A stretch of DNA of 64,000 nt from UBA6168 sp964508135. GTDB lineage: Bacteria; Bacteroidota; Bacteroidia; Chitinophagales; Saprospiraceae. Numbering within the stretch: the stretch's first letter is position 1; each line of letters starts with the position of its first letter. This document shows, piece after piece, positions 1 to 8,175 of this stretch. The notes beneath the pieces were generated by a model. The model had not been told where the DNA came from, made no database searches, and was given only the letters and a program-made list of their open reading frames with translations. Both the position numbers and the translations under genes were made by a program. The stretch lies in assembly GCA_964508135.1 (NCBI GenBank), contig CAZDSU010000027.1, positions 1-64,000 on the forward strand, given 5' to 3'.

Positions 1-62
1 ATTTGACAGCCATTCCAATTTTTTGATTACTTTAATCCTTCGTACACTCCTAACTTTGAGCC

Positions 63-479
63 ATGAATACTATTTTGAAATCGTTTTTTGTCATCGCCTG
101 CTTTTTTTGCGCTTCGCAAATGAACGCACAGGACTTGGTGTACAAACCCAAGAATCCGGCCTTTGGGGGCGATACGTTCAATTACAATTGGCTGCTGAGT
201 TCGGCCCAGGCACAAGACCAGACTGGTGAAAACCTGAGCAGCCTTACCGCCAAAAAAAGCACGGTGGACGCCTTCGCCAGCAACTTGAACAACCTCCTGC
301 TCAGCCAGATTTCAAGACAGTTGATTTCCAGCCAGTTTGGTGAAAACGGCTTGCAGGACGGACAGTACACACTCGGAAATTTTCAAGTGGACGTGGCCAC
401 TACCCTCGAAGGGCTGACCATCACCATTTTTGACCAAGTACAGGGCGAGTCCACGCAAATTGTGATTCCGTTTTTTTGA
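63..479 (+). CDS. csgF: Curli assembly/transport component CsgF
   Basis: This 138-residue protein has a signal peptide (about residues 1-22, ending near NAQ). In Escherichia coli CsgF is a periplasmic and outer-membrane accessory that caps the CsgG pore and couples secretion to nucleation of curli fibres. The mature N-terminus has the CsgF pattern: a YKPKNPAFGGD segment (compare FRNPNFGG in E. coli), then LLSSAQAQ, then a helical stretch and a C-terminal beta-rich part. The length matches the E. coli precursor. It is followed by csgG in the same direction, which strongly supports the name. csgE, csgA and csgB are not visible in the window; the upstream flank is cut off at base 1. Confidence 0.88.
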   Translation: MNTILKSFFVIACFFCASQMNAQDLVYKPKNPAFGGDTFNYNWLLSSAQAQDQTGENLSSLTAKKSTVDAFASNLNNLLLSQISRQLISSQFGENGLQDGQYTLGNFQVDVATTLEGLTITIFDQVQGESTQIVIPFF

Positions 480-548
480 ACACTAAAGATTTTACCCCTC
501 CGCACCCTCGCACACTTAGTCCCCCCACCCCCTGGTTGGTAATTTTTT

Positions 549-626
549 ACCACAAGGAATGCCATGCAATTTGCGAAGCAAGAAACAATTTTTATCGCTT
601 CGCAATGCGCACGTGTACCTTGTGGT
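549..626. repeat. Nested inverted repeat between csgF and csgG
   Basis: Outer arms ACCACAAGG (549-557) and CCTTGTGGT (618-626) enclose inner arms TTGCGAAGC (571-579) and GCTTCGCAA (597-605). It could form a cruciform or RNA hairpin in the csgF-csgG gap. There is no T-run, so it is not a typical terminator. It may set relative expression of the two genes, but that is inference. Confidence 0.6.
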
Positions 627-655
627 TTGTGTGTTTTAATCAAAGCTGATACCCG

Positions 656-2098
656 ATGGACAAACCATTACTCGTATTCAAATCCCTGACTGTCAGCCTA
701 TTGGCGCTAATGCTGACAGGCTGCGGCTCCTATCTCTACCAGCCCATCCAACAAACGAAGGCCCGGCTCGGCGAAGAGACCCAAAGCACCCTCGACCTGC
801 GGAGCCTGCCAGAACCGAAGGAAAAAATAGTGGTGGCCGTGTACAAGTTCCGGGACCAGACTGGCCAGTACAAACCCACCGAGGGCGGCACGAGTTGGAG
901 CACCGCCGTGACTCAGGGTGCTACCAATATCTTGATAAAATCGCTCGACGATTCCGGCTGGTTCGTTCCCATCGAACGAGAGAACGTGGGCAACTTGCTC
1001 AACGAGCGCAAAATCATCCGCAGCAGTCGGGCACAGTTCAACAACCAAAGCGGCGAGGGGCAGGACAACTTGTTGCCGCCACTACTCTACGCCGGGGTCA
1101 TCCTTGAGGGAGGCATTGTCAGCTATGACGCCAACGTGATCACGGGTGGAGCGGGGCTGCGATACTTCGGCGTAGGCGGCTCCAGTTCTTACCGCCAAGA
1201 CCGGGTTACCGTTTATCTCAGGGCGGTGTCGGCGAGCAACGGCAAAATCCTCAAGACGGTTTACACCTCCAAGACCATCCTCTCGCAACAGCTCGACGGC
1301 GGCATGTTCCAGTTTGTGAAATACAAGCGGCTGCTGGAAATCGAGACCGGGTTCACCTACAACGAACCCTCCGAAATTGCCGTCACCGAGGCCATCGAAA
1401 AGGCCGTGATGAGCCTCATCATCGAGGGTATTGACAGCGAACTTTGGCTACCGTTGGAGCCACGCAAGATGGCCGAATCGCCCGTGAAGGAGTACAAAAA
1501 GGAAAAGGAATTGCTTTCCAAAACCGATATTTTTGGCAAACGCATTGACAATCGCCGGGGCATCATGACCGTGCAAGCAGGCACGGCAAGCCTGCTATAC
1601 CAAGGCGACTTTCCCAACCCATTGCTAAAAACCGGGCTTGATTTGGGCGTTCAAGTGAACCCGACCCCAGCATTTGGCTTGGCTTTCAATTATGGCCTGA
1701 GCGCCCTTTCCACCAAAAAATTCTATGCCTCAAAAGTGAGCTACTTCGACTTCACGGCGAGTTACCGCTTTTTTCCCTACGACCAGTTCACGCCATACTT
1801 GCAGGGTGGCTTGGGTCTCCTGACGGAGAACGAGGCCAACCGCTTCGATTTTGGTTCGCCGATTTATTCGAAAGTGCATGTGGGTGGGGGCTTCGAGGTG
1901 CTGGTGAACGACGCCACGGGCATTCGTTTTTCAGCCGACTACAACTATTTATTCAATGACCGCCTCGACCTCGTGGAGCAAGGCAGGTACAACGATTTTT
2001 TCTGGCGGGGCAACATTGGGGTGAATTTCTACTTCGGAAGGAAGGTGGAAGGCGCCCGCAAGTTTGAAACGGAGAAACTGAAAGACACGGGATTTTAG
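656..2098 (+). CDS. csgG: Curli secretion channel CsgG with C-terminal barrel-like extension
   Basis: This 480-residue lipoprotein has lipobox LTGC with lipidated Cys23. CsgG forms the nonameric outer-membrane channel that exports curli subunits. Residues about 23-290 follow the CsgG family (IVVAVYKFRDQTGQYK, ERENVGNLLNERKI, GGIVSYDANV, VYLRAVSASNGKI). E. coli CsgG is 277 residues and stops there. Here about 190 more residues follow, with alternating aromatic and glycine-rich strands (FGLAFNYGLS, FDFTASYRFFPY, GVNFYFG) that look like a small OMP beta-barrel domain. The gene follows csgF by 176 nt and precedes a lipoprotein gene. The function is well supported; the role of the extension is unknown. 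Confidence 0.88.
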   Translation: MDKPLLVFKSLTVSLLALMLTGCGSYLYQPIQQTKARLGEETQSTLDLRSLPEPKEKIVVAVYKFRDQTGQYKPTEGGTSWSTAVTQGATNILIKSLDDSGWFVPIERENVGNLLNERKIIRSSRAQFNNQSGEGQDNLLPPLLYAGVILEGGIVSYDANVITGGAGLRYFGVGGSSSYRQDRVTVYLRAVSASNGKILKTVYTSKTILSQQLDGGMFQFVKYKRLLEIETGFTYNEPSEIAVTEAIEKAVMSLIIEGIDSELWLPLEPRKMAESPVKEYKKEKELLSKTDIFGKRIDNRRGIMTVQAGTASLLYQGDFPNPLLKTGLDLGVQVNPTPAFGLAFNYGLSALSTKKFYASKVSYFDFTASYRFFPYDQFTPYLQGGLGLLTENEANRFDFGSPIYSKVHVGGGFEVLVNDATGIRFSADYNYLFNDRLDLVEQGRYNDFFWRGNIGVNFYFGRKVEGARKFETEKLKDTGF

Positions 2099-2111
2099 TG
2101 GCTCTCCTGCA

Positions 2112-2144
2112 AGAGGTGACACCTTTTGGAAAGGTGTCACCTCT
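2112..2144. repeat. 15-bp perfect hairpin after csgG
   Basis: Arms AGAGGTGACACCTTT and AAAGGTGTCACCTCT flank a 3-nt loop (TGG), just after the csgG stop codon. No U-tract follows, so it is more like an mRNA stabiliser, attenuator or REP-like palindrome than an intrinsic terminator. Confidence 0.7.
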
Positions 2145-2180
2145 ACCCAAACCCACAAAGAACAACCAATACTCATCAAC

Positions 2181-3689
2181 ATGAAACACCTTTATTTTTC
2201 GATAAAAATCCAATGTCTGTTTGCCTTGGCAATTTTACTGGTCAACGCCTGCCAAGAAGACACCATCACCCCGCAAGTCTTCGGGTCGCTGACGGGTCAG
2301 GTACTGCTCGATGGCACAAACACCCCCGTTGCCGACGCCATCATTTCCACTACACCGCCGACCAGTCAGGTTGTGGCAGATGGGCAAGGCCGGTTTACTT
2401 TCACCGAAATTGAAGTAGGGACTTACACCGTTCGTGCTGAATTTTCGGGCTTTGTGTCGTCAGTGGAAACGGTAACGGTTTTAGAAAACAAGGAAAGCGC
2501 CGTCATCATCAACATGACGGAAAAGCAGGAAGACAACACGCCGCCCACCTCGCCCGAAAACATTGCGCCAGCCAACGGTGCTGCCGACCTGGAGGTCAGT
2601 TTTACGCTCCATTGGACGGCGACCGACGTGGACGGGGATGCACTGACTTACGACGTTTACACCTTCCACTCGGCGACCGGGCCGAGCATGTTGATGGCCT
2701 CCGGCATCACGGATACTTTCTTGGTTTTGAACAACTTGAAATACGGCACGACCTGCTTCTGGCAGGTGGTCGTCAGCGACGGCAAGGCCGACCCGGTGTA
2801 CAGCGAGGTTTGGAGTTTTGCGACAAAACCCTTCCCTGACCATCCTTTCGTTTTTGCCAAAATAGCCAATGGGAAGTACGATGTATTTGCTGCGCAAAAC
2901 GGCAATTCGGCCATCCCCCAGTACCAGTTGACGGAACTGCCGGGCAGCAACTTCCGTCCCCGCATCAGCCCGGTGGGCAACAAGATTGCGTTCCTCAACA
3001 ACAATTTCATCAACACCCAAATCTATGTGATGAACCGGGATGGCAGCAACCCGACGCTGGTGCCAGCACCTGTGCCAGTGTCGGGAAATGATATGTTCCA
3101 AATTGATTTCTGCTGGTCGCCGGATGGCACGAAGCTGCTGTACATGAACGAAAACCGGCTGTACAAAATCAACACAGATGGCAGCGGATTTGAACTGTTT
3201 GCCGAACTGCCCGTCGGTGAGGAGTTCGTTGAAGTGGACTGGGCACCCGTGACCAACAAGATTGCAGCCCGTACCGTAGGCAGCCAGCCATATATCGGCA
3301 GGATTTTGCTCTACAACAGCAGCGGCTCGTTGGAGCAAGTGCTGGTCCCCGACCTCCCTGGAAATATTGGCGGCCCTGCCTTCTCCATTGACGGCAGCGC
3401 CATTCTCTTCACCCACGACCTCGATGCCCTTGAAACGCCAGATGGCCGCCAACTCAACTCGCACATCATCCTGAAAAACATCGCCACCGGCACGGAGACC
3501 GACCTCTCGGTCAACAAGCCATTGGGCTACAACGACCTCGACCCAAAGTTCTCGCCGAACGGTGCTTTGGTCATTTTTGTGGAGACGAGCAATCCACCCA
3601 ATTCCCCAAAGAACATTACGCTGATGAACGCCGCAGGGGCTGGCAGGTTGCTGATGTTTGGGGGAGCGGAGATGGTGGATTGGAAATGA
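2181..3689 (+). CDS. Lipoprotein with carboxypeptidase-regulatory-like, FN3-like and TolB-like propeller domains
   Basis: The protein has 502 residues and a lipoprotein signal with Cys24 (LLVNAC). Residues about 33-113 form a carboxypeptidase-regulatory-like fold (GSLTGQVLLDGTNTPVADA, GRFTFTEIEVGTYTVRAEFSGF). Residues about 118-216 are fibronectin-III-like (LHWTATDVDGDALTYDVY, FWQVVVSDG). Residues about 222-502 carry TolB/WD40-type propeller blades (RPRISPVGNKIAFL, FCWSPDGTKLLYM, DPKFSPNGALVIF). These are binding folds and no catalytic residues stand out. It follows csgG by 82 nt with a hairpin between them, so it may be co-transcribed and act as a surface-exposed accessory of the curli-like machinery. 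That link is inference from position. Confidence 0.75.
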   Translation: MKHLYFSIKIQCLFALAILLVNACQEDTITPQVFGSLTGQVLLDGTNTPVADAIISTTPPTSQVVADGQGRFTFTEIEVGTYTVRAEFSGFVSSVETVTVLENKESAVIINMTEKQEDNTPPTSPENIAPANGAADLEVSFTLHWTATDVDGDALTYDVYTFHSATGPSMLMASGITDTFLVLNNLKYGTTCFWQVVVSDGKADPVYSEVWSFATKPFPDHPFVFAKIANGKYDVFAAQNGNSAIPQYQLTELPGSNFRPRISPVGNKIAFLNNNFINTQIYVMNRDGSNPTLVPAPVPVSGNDMFQIDFCWSPDGTKLLYMNENRLYKINTDGSGFELFAELPVGEEFVEVDWAPVTNKIAARTVGSQPYIGRILLYNSSGSLEQVLVPDLPGNIGGPAFSIDGSAILFTHDLDALETPDGRQLNSHIILKNIATGTETDLSVNKPLGYNDLDPKFSPNGALVIFVETSNPPNSPKNITLMNAAGAGRLLMFGGAEMVDWK

Positions 3690-3814
3690 GGGTGCATTGA
3701 TATTTCTCATTTATCAACAGTGACGCCAGTCATTGAATGCACTTTCATTTGAGCTTCATCTTTGTAAAAATTTAGGGCTACGATAACTGAGTTTCTTCAA
3801 AACCAATCAAGGAG

Positions 3815-4375
3815 ATGACCCTCCACATAAAAAATATGGTCTCACTTCGCTGCAAAATGGCTGTGAAGGCAGCATTGGATAATGTCGGGCTGCATTACGG
3901 AAGGGTGGAATTAGGAGAGGTAGAGGTTCAAGAGAATATTACTGCTGAACAGCGTGAGCAATTAAAAATGGCTTTGTCAATAACAGGGCTTGAGTTGATG
4001 GATGACAAAAAAGACATTTTGATTTCAAAAATAAAAAGCGTCATTGTTGAAATGGTACATTATGAGGAGGAGGTGCCAAAGGAAAAAATTTCTGCACATA
4101 TCAGTAAGCGGCTCCACCTCAGTTATAGTTATCTGGCCAACCAGTTTTCAAAAGCAATGGGCGTCACCATCGAACATTATATTATCGCACACAAAATAGA
4201 ACGGGCAAAAGAATTGATAATGTATGATGAACTCAATTTTGCCGAAATAGCCTACAGGCTAAACTACAGTAGTGAGGCACATCTTTCCAACCAATTCAAA
4301 AAACTCACAGGGTTAACGCCTAGCTACTTTAGGCGCATCCAAGACAAGAAGCGCATCCCGCTTGAATACGTGTGA
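3815..4375 (+). CDS. AraC-family transcriptional regulator with N-terminal ferredoxin-like domain
   Basis: This 186-residue protein has a C-terminal AraC/XylS double helix-turn-helix (residues about 85-180: KRLHLSYSYLANQFSKAMG, FAEIAYRLNYSSEAHLSNQF, FKKLTGLTPSYFRR). The N-terminal 75 residues resemble the heavy-metal-associated-like fold found in a Bacteroidota group of AraC regulators. In that group an MVCxRC-type motif is usual; here it reads MVSLRC, so only the second cysteine remains. The start is the first ATG giving that domain. A strong terminator follows. The DNA-binding role is clear; the ligand is unknown and metal binding through two cysteines looks lost. Confidence 0.85.
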   Translation: MTLHIKNMVSLRCKMAVKAALDNVGLHYGRVELGEVEVQENITAEQREQLKMALSITGLELMDDKKDILISKIKSVIVEMVHYEEEVPKEKISAHISKRLHLSYSYLANQFSKAMGVTIEHYIIAHKIERAKELIMYDELNFAEIAYRLNYSSEAHLSNQFKKLTGLTPSYFRRIQDKKRIPLEYV

Positions 4376-4410
4376 ATGGTGATGATGGATAGTGGATTGC
4401 GAGTTTTCAA

Positions 4411-4454
4411 AAAAAAATGCGGCTGTGCAAGGATGCACAAGCCGCATTTTTATT
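4411..4454 (+). terminator. Intrinsic terminator after the AraC regulator
   Basis: A-rich stem AAAAATGCGGC-TGTGC pairs with GCACA-AGCCGCATTTTT across a short loop, with one bulged T, and ends in a T-run. It lies 35 nt after the regulator stop codon. Confidence 0.85.
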
Positions 4455-4949
4455 TCGCAGTTGTTTTTTATGCAGCACCAAAAAAATTGATTACCGCGGC
4501 TAGTGTTGTGCTTAACTTAAGTGACTTTGAACGGTTAGAAATCGGTAATTCATGGCAAAATAGGCACCTTGTTCCCTAAAAATCCCGGTTGTTTAGGGAA
4601 CGGTTAGCAAGCGGCGGGGAACGGTCGGTTTGGGTTCAGATGTGGCAAATGATAACATGAAAAGCGAGTGTGGGCAATGGTTAAGTTTTTTACCAAAAAA
4701 ATCACCTAGGTAAAAACCGAAACGAAGGCAAAGCATACGAATACACCTAGAATTCTCGTTGTAAAACCGACACAATTCACTACCTGACTTGCCTCTGTTA
4801 AAAATTTTATAATTTCACCCCGTCATTTCAAGTTCCAAGACCGATTGTGAAACAGGATTCGTTTGGTTGGAAATATTTGATTTTTCAGCGGATTACAAAC
4901 GGATTTTTGGGAACAACAAAGCAAAATCAGTTAGAAAAACTTTCAGATA
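4455..4949. other. About 500-nt non-coding gap
   Basis: No convincing gene is seen. It contains a perfect 10-bp inverted repeat, GTTCCCTAAA (4571-4580) and TTTAGGGAAC (4592-4601), with an 11-nt loop, and the word GAACGGTTAG twice (near 4530 and 4600). These could be a regulatory site for the downstream TPR operon, but nothing proves it. Confidence 0.5.
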
Positions 4950-7900
4950 ATGAATAAAATCAGCGCAATCCTTGCAGTAGCGGCGTGTTTCGTTGTGCTG
5001 CAACTCAATGCACAGAAAACGACGGTTTTCACCGAGGCTCAACTGGCCTACAAACGGGGCGAGGAGTTTTTCCAAAAAGGCGTTTACGGCTACGCCATGA
5101 GTGAGTACAAGACGGCCATGGAGCTGCTGATGCCCGCCAACGAGCCGGAATGGGAACAGCTTCGGATGCGGTCGGAGCTGGGCTACGCCAAGTCGGCAGT
5201 GCGGCAGGAGCAGCCGGACGGCGAGAAGCTCATCCTCGATTTTATCCGAAAATACAAGCCCGACCCACTGGCCAGTCAAGCGCTGCTGGAAGTCGCCAAC
5301 TATTTCTACAATGCGCAGAAATACGACAAGGCAGTTGAGTTTTACAAACAGATAAACCCACGTGAACTCAACGCTGCGCAGCGCCAAGAGCTTTATTTCA
5401 AAATTGGCTACTCCTATTTTGTACAGAAAAAGTTCAAGGAAGCTGAGGCCAATTTCAAGGAAATCAAGGATGTCCAGGGCGACTATTTTTACCCGGCCAA
5501 CTACTATTTCGGACTTTGCAAGTTCTTCAACAACCAGTATACCGAGGCCATCAAGAGCTTCCGCTTGGTGGAGCGCTCGAAGGATTACAAGCCGCACGTG
5601 CCGTACTATATTTCCCAAATCTATTTTGCGCAGCACGACTTCGACGAGCTGATAAAATATGCGGAGCCGAAACTCTCCGACCGCACATTGCGCAACTTGA
5701 AGGAGATGAACCAGTTGGTCGGACAGGCTTATTTTGAAAAGGGCGACTATAAAAAGGCGCTTCCTTTCCTCGAAAAATTCTCGGAAAGCTCCGGCACCAT
5801 GCGTGAGGAGGAGTTTTACCAACTCGCCTACACGCAGTACCAAGTCGGCCAGTACGCCAAGGCTGCCAAGAACTTTGAGCAACTGAGCAGCGTCAACTCA
5901 CTGCTCGGCCAAACTGCCATGTACTACCTCGGCGACTGCAAGCTTCGCTCGAAGGACAAAATTGGCGCAAGGAACGCATTTGGCGCAGCCAGCAAAATGG
6001 CTTTCGACAAAGACATCCAGCAGAACGCACTCATCAACTACGCCAAGCTTTCCTACGAGCTTCATTACGACAAAGAGGCATTGGCTGCCTTGCAGGACAT
6101 CAAATCCGGCTCAAAATATTACAGCGATGCGCAGACGCTGATGAGCGAGATTTTTGTGAACACCCGCAACTTCGACCAAGCCATCGCCACGCTGGAAGGC
6201 ATGCCCAGCAAGACGACAAAACTCAAAGAGGCGTACCAGCAGGTGCTTTACCTTCGGGCCTTGCAGCACATCAAAGACGGGAGGAACGCACAGGCGCAGA
6301 CCCTGCTCGACAAATCCGTTTCCAATTCCGTGAACTCGGTGACCAAGGCGCTCGCACTTTACTGGCTCGGCGATTTGGCGACCCAAGAAAAGGACTTCAA
6401 CAAGAGCATTGACTACCTCAACCAGTATATGGTCTTGGCAAAAAACATCAAGACACTGCCCGATGAAGCGTCCGTACACACGGCCAATTACGTTCAAGGT
6501 TATAATTATTTGAAAAAAGCCAACTACACCACGGCGCAAGGCTACTTCACCGATGCTGTTGCTGGAATAAAACGCAACCGTAGTTCCATCAAAAACAAGT
6601 CGGTAAAAGACGGTGTGCTCGGCGATGCCACGCTTCGGGCAGGTGACTGTTTGTTCAAGAAAAACAACTACAAGGAGGCCATCAAATTTTATGACGAGGC
6701 GGTGACGGCGAAGTACCCCGGCTACGAGTATGCGTTGTTCCAAAAAGCCATCATCGAGGGCTTGCGGGGCAACACAACCGACAAAATAATTGCGTTGGAA
6801 GACCTCATCAACAAGCACAAAACCTCTGAATTTGCTGACGATGCACTCTTCCAACTGGGCCTGACCTACCAGGACATCAAGCAGTCGAGCAAGGCGACCG
6901 ATGCTTTCAAAAAGCTGGTGGCGGACTACCCGAACTCTGATTTGGTGAACAACGCCCTGCTTCGGCTTGGCCTCGTGGCGTACAACACCGGCAATCTGCA
7001 AACGGCCATCAATTACTACAAACAAGTGTTTTCCCACCAGCCATCCAAGGAAGAAGCAGATGCTGCGTTGGCTGCCCTTCGGGAAATTTACATCAAAGAC
7101 CTGGGCGACCCAGAAGGCTACAATGCATTCCTCGAAACCATCCCCGGCTACAAGCTCGACAACCAGCAGAAGGACGAAAACGCATTTGCATCCGCCGAAG
7201 CTGCCTACGAAAAAGGCAACTACGAGCGGGCCATCACGGACTACACCGATTACATCCGCAAGTACTCCAATGGCGTGAACATCTTGGTAGCCTACTACCA
7301 CCGGGGTGAGAGCTACGCCACACTGAAGAAGTACGACCAAGCGCTCAACGATTATGAATGGGTAATAGCGAAAGGTGCTGGCAACCGCTACTACGTGGAT
7401 GCTCTCGGCAAGGCCGCCGACATTGCCTACAAAGGAGACAAGGACTACAAAAAGGCATTTGATTACTTCGTAAAATGGGAGGCTGCCGCCACAAATGCGG
7501 AAGACAAATTTGAGGCACAACTGGGCACCATGCGCTCGGCCTACAAGCTCGGCGACACGAACGCCGTGCAAACCGCTGCCAAAAAAGTGTCGAGCAACCC
7601 GGCTGCATCGGATATTCAGGCAGCACAGGCGCATTTTTACCTTGGCAAAATCGCCTTCGACCGCAAGGAGTTGGACGGGGCCATGCAATCGTTTACCAAG
7701 GTGATGCAAATGAGCGACAACGAGCAAACGGCAGAGGCCCGCTACCTGGTTGCCCAAATCCATTACCTGAAGCGTGACCTCGAAAAGGCGAAAAAACGCT
7801 GCCTCGACAACAACAACGACAACTCCAACTACCCTTACTGGGTAGGAAAGAGCCTGCTGCTGTTGTCCGATGTGTTTGCGGAGCAGGACGACCTGTTCAG

Positions 7901-8057
7901 CGCCCGCACCGTGCTGGAAGCACTGATTGAAAACTACGAAAACAAAACAGACGACATCATTCCAACGGCAAAGAAAAAGCTGGATGAGCTGAACAAAGCA
8001 GCCTCTGGCTCCAGCCGCCTGGACAAGACCAACAACTTTATGGATGACGGGAATTGA
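4950..8057 (+). CDS. Large periplasmic tetratricopeptide-repeat protein
   Basis: This 1035-residue protein has a signal peptide (about residues 1-21, LNAQ). Almost the whole length is TPR helices, for example AYKRGEEFFQKGVYGYAMSEY, LLEVANYFYNAQKYDKAVEFY, ALFQLGLTYQDIKQSSKATDAF and YHRGESYATLKKYDQALNDY, with tandem units in the BamD/YbgF-like style. Such repeats scaffold protein complexes; no catalytic motif is seen. The next gene, 118 nt downstream on the same strand, encodes an outer-membrane barrel, and the pair is common in Bacteroidota. A joint role in outer-membrane assembly or transport is inferred. The stop codon lies at the start of a 7-nt tandem repeat. Confidence 0.8.
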   Translation: MNKISAILAVAACFVVLQLNAQKTTVFTEAQLAYKRGEEFFQKGVYGYAMSEYKTAMELLMPANEPEWEQLRMRSELGYAKSAVRQEQPDGEKLILDFIRKYKPDPLASQALLEVANYFYNAQKYDKAVEFYKQINPRELNAAQRQELYFKIGYSYFVQKKFKEAEANFKEIKDVQGDYFYPANYYFGLCKFFNNQYTEAIKSFRLVERSKDYKPHVPYYISQIYFAQHDFDELIKYAEPKLSDRTLRNLKEMNQLVGQAYFEKGDYKKALPFLEKFSESSGTMREEEFYQLAYTQYQVGQYAKAAKNFEQLSSVNSLLGQTAMYYLGDCKLRSKDKIGARNAFGAASKMAFDKDIQQNALINYAKLSYELHYDKEALAALQDIKSGSKYYSDAQTLMSEIFVNTRNFDQAIATLEGMPSKTTKLKEAYQQVLYLRALQHIKDGRNAQAQTLLDKSVSNSVNSVTKALALYWLGDLATQEKDFNKSIDYLNQYMVLAKNIKTLPDEASVHTANYVQGYNYLKKANYTTAQGYFTDAVAGIKRNRSSIKNKSVKDGVLGDATLRAGDCLFKKNNYKEAIKFYDEAVTAKYPGYEYALFQKAIIEGLRGNTTDKIIALEDLINKHKTSEFADDALFQLGLTYQDIKQSSKATDAFKKLVADYPNSDLVNNALLRLGLVAYNTGNLQTAINYYKQVFSHQPSKEEADAALAALREIYIKDLGDPEGYNAFLETIPGYKLDNQQKDENAFASAEAAYEKGNYERAITDYTDYIRKYSNGVNILVAYYHRGESYATLKKYDQALNDYEWVIAKGAGNRYYVDALGKAADIAYKGDKDYKKAFDYFVKWEAAATNAEDKFEAQLGTMRSAYKLGDTNAVQTAAKKVSSNPAASDIQAAQAHFYLGKIAFDRKELDGAMQSFTKVMQMSDNEQTAEARYLVAQIHYLKRDLEKAKKRCLDNNNDNSNYPYWVGKSLLLLSDVFAEQDDLFSARTVLEALIENYENKTDDIIPTAKKKLDELNKAASGSSRLDKTNNFMDDGN

Positions 8058-8087
8058 GGTGTGAGGTATGAGGTATGAGGTATGAGG
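8056..8087. repeat. 7-nt tandem word repeat (GAGGTAT)n at a stop codon
   Basis: Four units of GAGGTRT plus a partial unit begin inside the TGA of the TPR gene. The same word recurs at 34.13-34.21 kb, so it is a dispersed element and not chance low complexity. Confidence 0.75.
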
Positions 8088-8118
8088 ACACTGTTTTGAT
8101 ACCAAATGCATTTATCTC

Positions 8119-8168
8119 CAGCAATCCAACAATTCAGCAATCACAACAATTCAGCAATCCAACAATCA
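8119..8168. repeat. 16-17-nt tandem word repeat (CAGCAATCCAACAATT)n
   Basis: Three near-identical units end 7 nt before the ATG of the barrel gene. Related words recur at 38.30 kb and 41.70 kb. It forms the leader of the downstream gene. Confidence 0.75.
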
Positions 8169-8175
8169 ATCTCAG

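Noticed and set aside
51..58. TAACTTTG as a promoter of csgF
   Set aside because: It would place the start of transcription at the ATG itself, and the gene may be inside an operon that begins outside the window.
2481..3710. 409-codon open frame on the minus strand
   Set aside because: Antisense to the propeller lipoprotein; no recognisable motif.
6111..8111. 666-codon open frame on the minus strand
   Set aside because: It lies wholly opposite the TPR gene, has no domain or signal pattern, and is a shadow of its biased codon use.
8119..8168. Evenly spaced repeat that could suggest a CRISPR array
   Set aside because: Units follow each other without unique spacers, and no cas genes are near.
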